From an uncultured Parafilimonas sp. (GTDB lineage Bacteria; Bacteroidota; Bacteroidia; Chitinophagales; Chitinophagaceae), in assembly GCA_937892395.1 (NCBI GenBank), contig CALAGJ010000012.1:1-63712 (forward strand): a stretch of DNA of 63,712 nt. Reading direction: 5' to 3'. The notes beneath the pieces were generated by a model, which saw only the letters and a program-made list of their open reading frames with translations, was not told the origin of the DNA and made no database searches. Of the stretch, positions 37,043-45,616 are shown one piece after another (the first letter of the stretch is position 1; each line of letters opens with the position of its first letter). Position numbers and translations under genes: made by a program.

Positions 37043-37612
37043 GTGCATGAGTTAGAACCATATTATAATTGGAGGTATCTCTATACAGCAGAGGCTGATC
37101 CTAAAAGCCCTTTTTTTGAGCGGCAATACAGTGAATTTGAATTTACACAAACAGTATATAATTATTTTATTCATCCCCAGTGGGATGACTTTGGAAGCAG
37201 GACACTCTATCTTAAAATGTTGATAGTAGATTATGAGCAAAGTTATTGTGTCATTGAATTAATAGGAGAGTGGAATGATGCTATTGAGAATGATATCATG
37301 ACTTTAAAACAAGTGGTGTTAGACCCACTAATGAAAGCAGGAATTTATCATTTTATACTCATTGCTGAAAATGTTTTAAACTTTCATAGTGGCGATAAAG
37401 ATTATTATGAAGAATGGCTCGAAGAAATGGTGGATAATAGAGGTTGGATGGTAATGCTCAATATGAGTGAAACAGCCAGATATGATTTTGAGCAAAGAAA
37501 ACTTCATTATATTTTGCCATTGCTCAATGTTGAAAATTGGCGTACCTATAAACCACAACATCTATTCTCAAAAATTTCCGGTATTATATCACATCAGATA
37601 ACGGAGGATTGA
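37043..37612 (+). CDS. Hypothetical protein (189 aa)
   Basis: I do not recognise the family. The frame opens with GTG at 37043; a TAA lies two codons upstream, so no earlier start exists. The protein is soluble, acidic and aromatic-rich (YYNWRYLY, DKDYYEEWLEEM), with no signal peptide. Strand/helix alternation in VIELIGEWNDAI and YHFILIAENVLNFHS is vaguely STAS-like, but I cannot confirm it. It starts 143 bases after tyrA and is probably a separate unit. Confidence 0.75.
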   Translation: MHELEPYYNWRYLYTAEADPKSPFFERQYSEFEFTQTVYNYFIHPQWDDFGSRTLYLKMLIVDYEQSYCVIELIGEWNDAIENDIMTLKQVVLDPLMKAGIYHFILIAENVLNFHSGDKDYYEEWLEEMVDNRGWMVMLNMSETARYDFEQRKLHYILPLLNVENWRTYKPQHLFSKISGIISHQITED

Positions 37613-37687
37613 AATTTCCCACAATCCTTTGTTATTTCCTTTTATAAAATTCTTTTAGCTGTTTTAACAATGATTTATCCCAAATGC

Positions 37688-37718
37688 TTGTTTTCGCTTG
37701 CTGTGTTAGTTATCTTTG
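37688..37718 (+). promoter_or_regulatory. Promoter upstream of the 64-residue protein
   Basis: TTG (37688-37690), 20 bases, then TATCTTTG (37711-37718), a perfect -7 box. The transcript would carry a leader of about 115 bases before the ATG at 37837, in which I see no hairpin of note. Confidence 0.6.
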
Positions 37719-37836
37719 CCCCGTCCTTAAAGAAAATGATCAGATTCACTTAGGAGCTACCACAATACATGTTCTATGTATTCGTGATTAACAATTGCCT
37801 GTCAAAACTATTTATTGAACAATTAAAAGTAAAAGT

Positions 37837-38031
37837 ATGACGAACAATGAAAGCCGTTCTAACGCAAGTGTAGAACAAGAATCATCCGAAAGATTATCAA
37901 TGGGTAATAATCAGACCAATGCCCGCAATGGTTTTGAAAAAAGCCCAAAGCAATTCAGTGCTGCTGAACTATGGGATATTCAAAAACGTAAAAAAGAGAT
38001 ACGACCACGTAGGCATTCCATTTGGAGTTAA
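37837..38031 (+). CDS. Small hypothetical protein (64 aa)
   Basis: A polar, basic protein with a disordered N-terminal half (Ser, Asn and Gln rich) and a C-terminal motif FSAAELWDIQKRKKEIRPRR. I recall small Chitinophagaceae proteins with the same FSAxELWxIQ block and basic tail, of unknown role. Its own promoter and a clean terminator 100 bases downstream support a real gene. The basic tail could contact nucleic acid, which is only a guess. Confidence 0.7.
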   Translation: MTNNESRSNASVEQESSERLSMGNNQTNARNGFEKSPKQFSAAELWDIQKRKKEIRPRRHSIWS

Positions 38032-38126
38032 GTATATACAAACCCATATAGTTTTATATCCAATACAAAGGATATAATATGCACAAAAAAATGATTTCTT
38101 TATTTGTGTGAGAAATGCAGATAATC

Positions 38127-38157
38127 AAAGAGGCCGTCTATATGACAGCCTCTTTTT
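38127..38157 (+). terminator. Intrinsic terminator after the 64-residue protein
   Basis: AAAGAGGC (38127-38134) pairs with GCCTCTTT (38148-38155). An inner GTC/GAC helix and a TATAT loop complete it, and T residues follow. Confidence 0.82.
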
Positions 38158-38230
38158 AGTTTCATCTTTAAAAATCTACTTGCAGTTGAAACTTGAATAA
38201 TTTTCAACTGATAAAATGGATTTAATTCAT

Positions 38231-40369
38231 TTAATGTTGTACAATCAACTTAAGTTTCTGTTCAATATTGTCAACTGAAAACTGTATCCAGTATTGGCCA
38301 TTTGCAAGTTGGCCATTTAAAGGAATGCTTGTTTTGTTATAACCCTCTAAAATATTTATCTTTATACTTTGAACTTTAACACCAGAAAGGTTTGTTATTA
38401 TTAAGTTTTCTACTGATGATTTGGATGCTTCAAATTCAAGATTTACAATATTCTTAGCAGGATTTGGATACAATACTGTTGAAGTTTTTGTGCCATTAAA
38501 ATACACTTGCTTCACACTTGAGTAAGCATATTTGCCATCCTTATCGACTTGCTTTAAACGATAATAACCAGTACCTTTTACAGGTAATTTGTCAGAGAAG
38601 GAATAATTATTTATGGTGGACGATAAGGCTATTGCAGCCACTTTGCCTATGTTGGCAAACTTAATGCCATCAATGCTCCTTTCTATTTCAAAATGATCAT
38701 TATTTATTTCCTGTGTTGTACTCCAAATAAGGCCAACAGTTTTATCTAAGGCCGATAAACGAAAATCTAAAAGTGTAACAGGCATTACCTCGTCCTGTAC
38801 TTCAAAATGAACAACTGAAGTAACCCAATTTCTTGTAAAAGGCGTATAGTTTGCCGTAAACCAAAAGCTGCCATCTACAGGATCACAGACCATACCGTTA
38901 TAATCACCATAGCGGTTAGAAGAAGTTTGTCCGCCTGCGCCAAACTGCATGGTAGTTTCAAGAGCAGTCATAACTCCCGAAGGATCGTCATTTTTTCTGG
39001 CTGTAAGCGCTATGTCAGGATAAACATCAGCTGAAGATATATTGTACCCTAATGCAATACTGCCCTTGTCATTTATAGAGATGCCTGATAGGAAACGATG
39101 AGTACCATCTTCCGGTGCATAAGTGCCCTGTTGGAAAATTTCCCAATCACCTCCAGTACGTCTTAATTCATACCATCTTGCACTTGCAATACCATTATTA
39201 CGTCCATCAGTCATGTGTGTGCATACTATTGATTCATAAGAACCAAAATTTCTATATTGAGATTTGTCATAAATAATACCGCCCAAAGCATCTAACTTTT
39301 GGCCAACTCCTTTTTGGGGAATACATGTACTTGCATTGAAATCGTCTGAACATAACCGAAAATCATACTCAGAAGTAGGAAGTTTTAGCGGAGCAGAAAT
39401 TGAATTGTTTGCTTCATTATCCCAATCAATTTGTAGTGTATAGATTTCCAATACATCCACATCAGTTGTGCTGGACGTCCATGCAGCATCAAAGGGTCTT
39501 AGTACAACAGCAGGTGAGTTTGCTGCAACTCCATTTTGTCCAATAACAGTAACCGGAGAAGCTGTCTGTACACCACCTCCTGGAAAATCAGTCAATTTGA
39601 ATAGCTTTGAAGCCGTAGTGGTAGCACCTGCAATCATTGAATCTCTATTGATAGCATATATGTTAGGGCCTGATGCATTCGTGGTTACTATATATGCATT
39701 TCCCCAAACACCAAGTTTTGGATAATCGGGAAATAAAGGTGAAAACAGGCCTCCTGCTTTTACTTTATATATTAACCAATTACCCAATGGATCATTAGTT
39801 TCAGATATACAAATTGTAATATTTGCTCTGGTAAGGCTACCACCAATTACTAAAAATACATACCTGTCTGCTTCATAGTCGTAAATAATATTTGGGTCTC
39901 CCAAATTGGTGCCTACAAGCGAAGTTATGTTTATATTTCCTGCTAATAAATTGCCAGACTTATCCCATATTCTCATGGAAGTGGAGGCACTATTAACCAT
40001 TTGTATAATATGATTATTGCCAACTGTAAGTGTATTATCACTTGGCTCTATACCATCACTTTCAAGGCCCGGCAGTGTGCCAAGTATATTTACTTGTGAT
40101 CCTGCAGTTTTTAGCGAACGACCATAGGTATTTTGTACTGATCTATCCGCTTTTGTTTGTTTTTCATAGTTATTAAAGGGAAGACGTAAGGACTCATTTT
40201 CGGGAGCTTTTCTTTTTTCTCCACTGACCGCCACATTGTCAAAGGACTTGGCAGGGGCCGTTTTCATCACTAACTCAAATACTGAATTTTCAACAGGTTT
40301 TATTTTTTGAACCTGACTAATAGCTGATTGTACTATTAGTAATAATACGCATACAGGGATAAATCTCAT
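38231..40369 (-). CDS. Secreted protein with T9SS type A sorting domain
   Basis: 712 residues. A signal peptide (to about residue 18, AISQ) precedes a large region (100-530) with repeated beta strands such as DPNIIYDYEADRYVFL and GSFWFTANYT, probably a propeller. A fibronectin-like segment follows (STTQEINNDHFEIERSIDG). The last 80 residues, from VLYPNPAKNIVNLEF, form the type IX secretion sorting domain. The linker and sorting domain resemble the end of the cupredoxin protein at 12842. It is surface or extracellular cargo of unknown activity. Confidence 0.85.
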   Translation of the reverse strand: MRFIPVCVLLLIVQSAISQVQKIKPVENSVFELVMKTAPAKSFDNVAVSGEKRKAPENESLRLPFNNYEKQTKADRSVQNTYGRSLKTAGSQVNILGTLPGLESDGIEPSDNTLTVGNNHIIQMVNSASTSMRIWDKSGNLLAGNINITSLVGTNLGDPNIIYDYEADRYVFLVIGGSLTRANITICISETNDPLGNWLIYKVKAGGLFSPLFPDYPKLGVWGNAYIVTTNASGPNIYAINRDSMIAGATTTASKLFKLTDFPGGGVQTASPVTVIGQNGVAANSPAVVLRPFDAAWTSSTTDVDVLEIYTLQIDWDNEANNSISAPLKLPTSEYDFRLCSDDFNASTCIPQKGVGQKLDALGGIIYDKSQYRNFGSYESIVCTHMTDGRNNGIASARWYELRRTGGDWEIFQQGTYAPEDGTHRFLSGISINDKGSIALGYNISSADVYPDIALTARKNDDPSGVMTALETTMQFGAGGQTSSNRYGDYNGMVCDPVDGSFWFTANYTPFTRNWVTSVVHFEVQDEVMPVTLLDFRLSALDKTVGLIWSTTQEINNDHFEIERSIDGIKFANIGKVAAIALSSTINNYSFSDKLPVKGTGYYRLKQVDKDGKYAYSSVKQVYFNGTKTSTVLYPNPAKNIVNLEFEASKSSVENLIITNLSGVKVQSIKINILEGYNKTSIPLNGQLANGQYWIQFSVDNIEQKLKLIVQH

Positions 40370-40623
40370 GGTGTTTAAATTTTTGCAATATTATCTCTTT
40401 TTGTCCATCATGTTATTTTGACAAAAAAAAACAAAATTCCATCACTTTCAAAGCCTAATTGATGTAAACAGCAATCTTAAATTAAGAAATATTTAAGTGA
40501 ATGATGTTGTAGGATTTTATGGAATATCTAAGCTACAAAATTTAGTTGTATTTTTATTCATATCTATTTGAAAAAGCTAAAATTTGAAGCCTTCCATTTC
40601 GATATAAAGTAATAATAAACATC

Positions 40624-41703
40624 TTATTTTTTTCTTGATTCAAATGCTTTTACCTTTAATACTGATTTTTTGCGTTGTACTTTTTTTGCTGCATTTGCAT
40701 AATTCATATTTTCCCAGTAGTAAATTTTTAGTAACAATATAAAATAGGAAATGACCAAAGGCCCAAAAATGAGCCCCGTAAAACCAAAATATTTTACACC
40801 TATTATAACGCCAAGTACCGTAACGACCGGATGCACATTGGCCATTTTTTTGGCCAATAGAAAACGTATAATATTATCTATAGAACCCAACACAATCAGA
40901 CACCAAAGTCCGGTAAAAACACCTGCTCCAGTTTGCCCATTTACAAAAAGGGAAATAGTAATAGGAACGTAAGCAAGCCCAGTACCTACTATCGGTATTA
41001 CAGATGCAAAACCTGTAATTACACCCCAAAAAGCAGCATCAGGTACTCCACCTATCAGATAGCCTATGTATCCACACAATCCTTGTGCTACAGCAATTAC
41101 AGGAATGCCCACTGCATTGCCAAATGTTTGTGCTACCAATTCATTGCCAAACAGATAAATTTTATCCCTCCGAAAGGGCAGATAAACAACAGCACCGGCT
41201 TCCAATCTATTTACATTAACAATCATGAAGTACAGAAAAAAATACATCATGGCCATGGTGGCCAAAAATCCAAAACTTTGATTTACGATTGCAGATACTG
41301 CCGTGGTAGCATAAGCTTGCAAACTGCTGAGTGTTTTATCGCTTAGTATTTCAATATTATATTTTAGTTGAATTTGATGGTCTATATTTTTTAATAAACC
41401 CATTATCATTTCCGGATTTGTGGTAATGCCAGAAATTTTATTAAGCACCAAAGAAACCATAACTGTAATGGGTAGAAGGATGATAAAAAAACTAATAATG
41501 ATAACCAATGCTGCAATGAGACCCCGTGGCCATTTTTTCTTGATGAGCAGGTTGATAAAAGGCTTGCTGAGTACATAAAAAATGATGGCACCTAAAAATG
41601 CACTAAAAAATTCAATAAGACTATAAAATAGAAAGCCACCTAAAACCAATATTATAGCTAAAATAAAATTCTTATTGATAAGGTATTTATTTGGATTGAT
41701 CAT
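40624..41703 (-). CDS. AI-2E family permease
   Basis: 359 residues with eight predicted membrane helices in the AI-2E/PerM pattern, including the conserved VIPIVGTGLAYVPI and the late GLIFGPLVISYFI. Members have been linked to autoinducer-2 export and to Na+/H+ antiport, so the substrate is open. The C-terminal 30 residues are very basic. It starts 11 bases after the MBL-rhodanese gene and is probably in its transcript. Confidence 0.9.
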   Translation of the reverse strand: MINPNKYLINKNFILAIILVLGGFLFYSLIEFFSAFLGAIIFYVLSKPFINLLIKKKWPRGLIAALVIIISFFIILLPITVMVSLVLNKISGITTNPEMIMGLLKNIDHQIQLKYNIEILSDKTLSSLQAYATTAVSAIVNQSFGFLATMAMMYFFLYFMIVNVNRLEAGAVVYLPFRRDKIYLFGNELVAQTFGNAVGIPVIAVAQGLCGYIGYLIGGVPDAAFWGVITGFASVIPIVGTGLAYVPITISLFVNGQTGAGVFTGLWCLIVLGSIDNIIRFLLAKKMANVHPVVTVLGVIIGVKYFGFTGLIFGPLVISYFILLLKIYYWENMNYANAAKKVQRKKSVLKVKAFESRKK

Positions 41704-41714
41704 AAAGGCACCTG

Positions 41715-43130
41715 CTATTTGTTTAAAGCACTTGTAGTCTTTTCAATGTCAATACCATCCAATTCTTTTATGGCAGACCAGCCACCTAATACATTGCGAA
41801 TATTATGTATGCCTTGCCTCTTCATCATGGACGCAGCAATCACACTTCTGTAGCCACCTGCACAGTGCACATACACATTATCTCCATCTTCAATATCTGT
41901 ATATGCTGCAGGATCTGTAAGGCTATTTAATGGAACATTTATTGCATCAGCAATATGTCCATCAGCAAATTCATTTTCTTTTCTTACATCCAATACCATT
42001 ATTTTTTCATCATACTTTATATCCATGGCTAACTCGGAGGCGTCTATATCAATAATCATGTCAACGACTTCGCCATTGTTTTTCCATGCTTCAAACCCAC
42101 CTGCAAGATGACCAGCAAATTTATCAAACCCAACTCTGGCTAATCTTACAACAGATTCTTTCTCCATGCCTACTTCTGTAATGAGGAGAATAGTTTTGTC
42201 AAAAGGTAATAAACTACCCGCCCATTCTGCAAATCTTCCTTCCAAACCAATACTTATGGAGCCCGGCACAAAGCCTTGTGTAAAAATGGCTGCTTTGCGG
42301 GTGTCTAATAATATCACTTCCTGCTTGCTACTAAGTATTTTTACATCATCAATACCAATAGGAGTAAGGCCTTTTTGTAAAACAGATGCTAAGCTTTCAT
42401 AGCCATTTTTATTAATTTGGGCATTGATAGGAAAATATTGCGGGGGTGCTCCAAGCCCATCTGTTACTGCCGTAACAAAGTCCTGTTTAGAGCTGGCCTG
42501 TAGCGCATAATTTTCGTCTTTTTCTTTGCCAATTGTACTATGTGTATTTGGTCCTAAATTTTTGCCACAACTACTTCCCGGGCCATGAGCAGGATATACA
42601 ATAACATGATCTGCCAAGGGCATAATCTTTTGTTGTAAACTATCATACATCATACCTGCTAAATCCTTCATGGTTATTTCATTTGCTTTCTGTGCCAGGT
42701 CAGGGCGGCCCACATCTCCTACAAACAATGTATCTCCGGTAAATACTGCATAGTCTTTTCCAGTTTCATCTTTTAATAAATAACAGGTGCTTTCCATCGT
42801 ATGGCCCGGTGTGTGCAATACTTCCATCTGAAGATTACCTATTTTGAATTTTTCTCCATCTTTTGAAAGATACATGTCAAATCCTGCATTGGTTTCTGGT
42901 CCATAAACAATAGGGGCTCCTGTTGCTTTGTGTAAATCAAGATGCCCACTTACAAAATCTGCATGAAAATGTGTTTCGAAAATATATTTGATAGTAGCAT
43001 TACGCTGTTTCGCTTTTTCAATGTAAACTTCTATATCTCTTAATGGATCAATGATGGCTGCTTCTCCATTGCTCTCTATGTAATATGCTGCCTCGCTCAG
43101 ACAGTTGGTATATAATTGCTCTACGTACAT
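41715..43130 (-). CDS. MBL-fold hydrolase with two rhodanese domains (persulfide dioxygenase-like)
   Basis: About 471 residues. The N-terminal beta-lactamase fold has ETHFHADFVSGH, HTPGHTMEST and VYPAHGPGS, the iron ligands of ETHE1-like persulfide dioxygenases. Two rhodanese domains follow (about 260-355 and 365-465). The second keeps a catalytic Cys in YVHCAGGYRS; the first has LITEVGME at that position and lacks it, so it is probably inactive. A role in sulfide or persulfide oxidation is likely. The ATG at 43130 was chosen because the longer frame starts with a TTG inside a TACATTTG promoter box. Confidence 0.92.
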   Translation of the reverse strand: MYVEQLYTNCLSEAAYYIESNGEAAIIDPLRDIEVYIEKAKQRNATIKYIFETHFHADFVSGHLDLHKATGAPIVYGPETNAGFDMYLSKDGEKFKIGNLQMEVLHTPGHTMESTCYLLKDETGKDYAVFTGDTLFVGDVGRPDLAQKANEITMKDLAGMMYDSLQQKIMPLADHVIVYPAHGPGSSCGKNLGPNTHSTIGKEKDENYALQASSKQDFVTAVTDGLGAPPQYFPINAQINKNGYESLASVLQKGLTPIGIDDVKILSSKQEVILLDTRKAAIFTQGFVPGSISIGLEGRFAEWAGSLLPFDKTILLITEVGMEKESVVRLARVGFDKFAGHLAGGFEAWKNNGEVVDMIIDIDASELAMDIKYDEKIMVLDVRKENEFADGHIADAINVPLNSLTDPAAYTDIEDGDNVYVHCAGGYRSVIAASMMKRQGIHNIRNVLGGWSAIKELDGIDIEKTTSALNK

Positions 43131-43254
43131 GGTAGTAATTTCGTGCAAATGTACGTAATGAAAATATCAAAAATTGTTCATAGCGTTATATAAAACCTAT
43201 ATGCAAATATGAACCTGTAAGGCAAATTAAAAATGGTTTATTTTGAATATATTT

Positions 43255-43985
43255 GACAGAGTCTGATGCATGGAGTATTGAATCAAAAAAAGCTTTGGTG
43301 GTAAAAAATCTTTCGCTCCACTCTTTGTTTTTAAGTAAGGTTTATGAAACCCTGTTGATCGGTAATGATGAATTGAAAAATTGAATCTGATACATTCCAT
43401 ATACAATTAGAAGCAATACGCCATGCAGGTTCTGAAAGCCAGTACTGGTGGGCGTTTGCAGTAAAATACTGATGAGCAATATCGGCACAACTCACGGATA
43501 AATTCCGCAATTTGAATATTTGCTGCGCAACGATTTTTGAAGGTGGGCCATTACTTGGTTTGGATAATGGAATTTTTCACTTCTTCCATGAGGGCAGATG
43601 CAGTAAACTCTCCTGTTATTTGGTATGTCGTCATACCTTTTATATCAAAAATACAAAGCTTGGATAAGCGTCAACTTGTTACTCATTGCATATAGCAATG
43701 CCATCTGCTTTTTCCATATCTTTTGTTATACAAATAAAATTATTGTTGAAGTATTCTACCACCGATTTAGTGGGAAGAATATTTTGCTTCATATTATTAA
43801 AATCTGTACACCAATCTGCATGACACAGAAGCATTAACGGCTTCTTGGTTGCTACAGATAATTCAATAGCAGATTGCAGACTGATATCTTTAAAATCTAT
43901 TATAGATTGGGCTATTGAAAAAATAGGTATGCAGGTCAACGCATCTATTGCAGTGCCCTTTTTTTTGATTAGAAATGGACTGCAT
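43255..43985 (-). pseudogene. Decayed thioredoxin-fold protein gene
   Basis: On the minus strand an N-terminal piece (IFSIAQSIIDFKDISLQSAI, then LMLLCHADWCTDFNNMKQNI) is followed by a TAA at 43679-43681. Reading resumes in other frames with VDAYPSFVF and then KGMTTYQITGEFTASALMEE. Weaker matches to a helical C-terminal domain run to about 43255. The usual CxxC is reduced to WCTDF, with a single Cys. The start is shifted by a run of eight A. It directly follows an intact thioredoxin-like gene, suggesting a former tandem pair. Confidence 0.75.
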
Positions 43986-43991
43986 CTGTGC

Positions 43992-44438
43992 TTAGTTTGA
44001 TTGTAGCGCCTGCTTGCCGAGGTCTATCAAATAGTCTGATGGCATAAAACCTTCGGCATATAATACTGATTTGCCATCTGGCTTTACAAATAAGAGGGTA
44101 GGGTAGGCCGCAACACCATAGGCCGATGATATTTGAGGGCCAATACCCTTTTCTGCATCTATGGATAAATTGATAAAATTTGAATTAAAAAATTCAGAAA
44201 CTTTTGGATTTCTAAATGTAGTTTTTTTGAGTTGAGTGCAGGGGCCACACCATGTAGCATACACATCTATAAATATCAATTTATTGGATTGCTTTGCTAA
44301 TGTCTGTGCTTTGACCCAGTCATTTTCTATAAAATTAATGGATTGATTTGTAGCCGATTCGGCAACTTGCTGTGTGCGTGTATTTCTGCAATTTGCACAA
44401 ACAAGCATCAATATTATATAAAAAAAGTATTTATTCAT
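43992..44438 (-). CDS. Exported thioredoxin-like protein
   Basis: 148 residues. An N-terminal hydrophobic segment (YFFYIILMLVCANC) indicates export, possibly as a lipoprotein, although the residue before Cys is unusual. The thioredoxin fold from residue 35 has the redox motif YATWCGPCTQLKK and the cis-Pro loop VAAYPTLLFVKPDG. It is expected to act as a periplasmic disulfide reductase. It lies 83 bases after the REC-kinase gene and just ahead of a dead relative. Confidence 0.87.
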   Translation of the reverse strand: MNKYFFYIILMLVCANCRNTRTQQVAESATNQSINFIENDWVKAQTLAKQSNKLIFIDVYATWCGPCTQLKKTTFRNPKVSEFFNSNFINLSIDAEKGIGPQISSAYGVAAYPTLLFVKPDGKSVLYAEGFMPSDYLIDLGKQALQSN

Positions 44439-44521
44439 TTATGGTAATTATCAACAAAAATATATGGCAAAGGGAATGGTAAAGTTAGGAATGAAAATGT
44501 AACAGCACTGCATTAGTTCCC

Positions 44522-45607
44522 CTAATGCAAGTTGGGCACATGTATACGAAATGTGGTGCCCTGTCCGTAAACTGATCGTACTGAAATATCTCCACCCATG
44601 CGGGCAAGGGCTTCCTTTACAATGTACAATCCAATACCAAGTCCATTTACACTGGTAGTACTTCTAAAAAACATTTTAAAAATATTATTGAGATGCTCTT
44701 CTACAATGCCAATACCATTGTCTTCTATTTCAATAATTGCTTTATGCGTATCTACTATTGTATGAATTTTTACGGTTGGTTGATTGCCTAAAGATTTCTG
44801 GTATTTTACGGCATTTGAAATAAGATTATCCAACACCACACTCATTCTAAATGAATCGTTAACAAATGGTTCTTCTTGCTCTACCACTACATCAAATTGT
44901 ACATCAGGTCTAAGTATTTTACATATTTCAATACTTGTATTAAATAATTGTTTAAAGCTGATTTCATTTTTTTCATCATCTACACGTATGCTTTTATAGT
45001 ATTCAATTATTTTTTGAATAAAGGAATCCATTTTATTTACACATACTTCAATCATCCCCATATAGTTATTTGGATCAGTAACCGAGTTTTCCATTTTGGC
45101 CAAATTAAGAATGCCCATTACTGATGCCAAAGGAGATCTAAGATCATGAGATGTGCTGTACACAAACCTATTGAGTTCATCATTTGTTTTCTCTAATTCT
45201 TTTACTTTTCTTTTGAGTAAAAATCTGGTGGTATATAGCTCATAAGCATTTTGAATAGCATTTTGGAGTTCTACTTCATCCCAGGGTTTTTTGATATAGC
45301 GAAATATTTCTCCCTTATTTATGGCACTAATAATTTCCTCTGCATCTGTATATCCTGTAAGCAAAATTCTAACAGGATCAGGGTGTGCTTTTCTTACTAC
45401 CTGAAAAAATTCTACACCGGTACTCTTTGGCATACGCTGGTCGGCAATTATTATATGAATATCATTGTCTTCCGTTAATATGCCCATGCCTTCTGCAGGA
45501 GAATTTGCAATAAATACCTGGTATTTTCTTCTAAACGTTGCTTGAAAAGCAAGTAGATTATTGCTTTCATCATCTATATATAAAACTTTTATCTTTTTTT
45601 CTTCCAT
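44522..45607 (-). CDS. Hybrid signalling protein: receiver domain fused to histidine kinase
   Basis: 361 residues, cytoplasmic. The receiver domain at residues 6-125 has the acidic pair IDDE, phospho-acceptor Asp in IIADQRMP, LLTGYTD and the Lys in YIKKPWD. After a coiled coil comes a HisKA domain with STSHDLRSPLASV (phospho-His), then an HATPase domain with DNLISNAVKYQ, DNGIG and GLGIGLYIV. The input is therefore a phosphorelay rather than a membrane sensor. It starts nine bases after the 7TM kinase gene. Its receiver closely resembles the single-domain regulator at 48958. Confidence 0.94.
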   Translation of the reverse strand: MEEKKIKVLYIDDESNNLLAFQATFRRKYQVFIANSPAEGMGILTEDNDIHIIIADQRMPKSTGVEFFQVVRKAHPDPVRILLTGYTDAEEIISAINKGEIFRYIKKPWDEVELQNAIQNAYELYTTRFLLKRKVKELEKTNDELNRFVYSTSHDLRSPLASVMGILNLAKMENSVTDPNNYMGMIEVCVNKMDSFIQKIIEYYKSIRVDDEKNEISFKQLFNTSIEICKILRPDVQFDVVVEQEEPFVNDSFRMSVVLDNLISNAVKYQKSLGNQPTVKIHTIVDTHKAIIEIEDNGIGIVEEHLNNIFKMFFRSTTSVNGLGIGLYIVKEALARMGGDISVRSVYGQGTTFRIHVPNLH

Positions 45608-45616
45608 ACGATTTAG

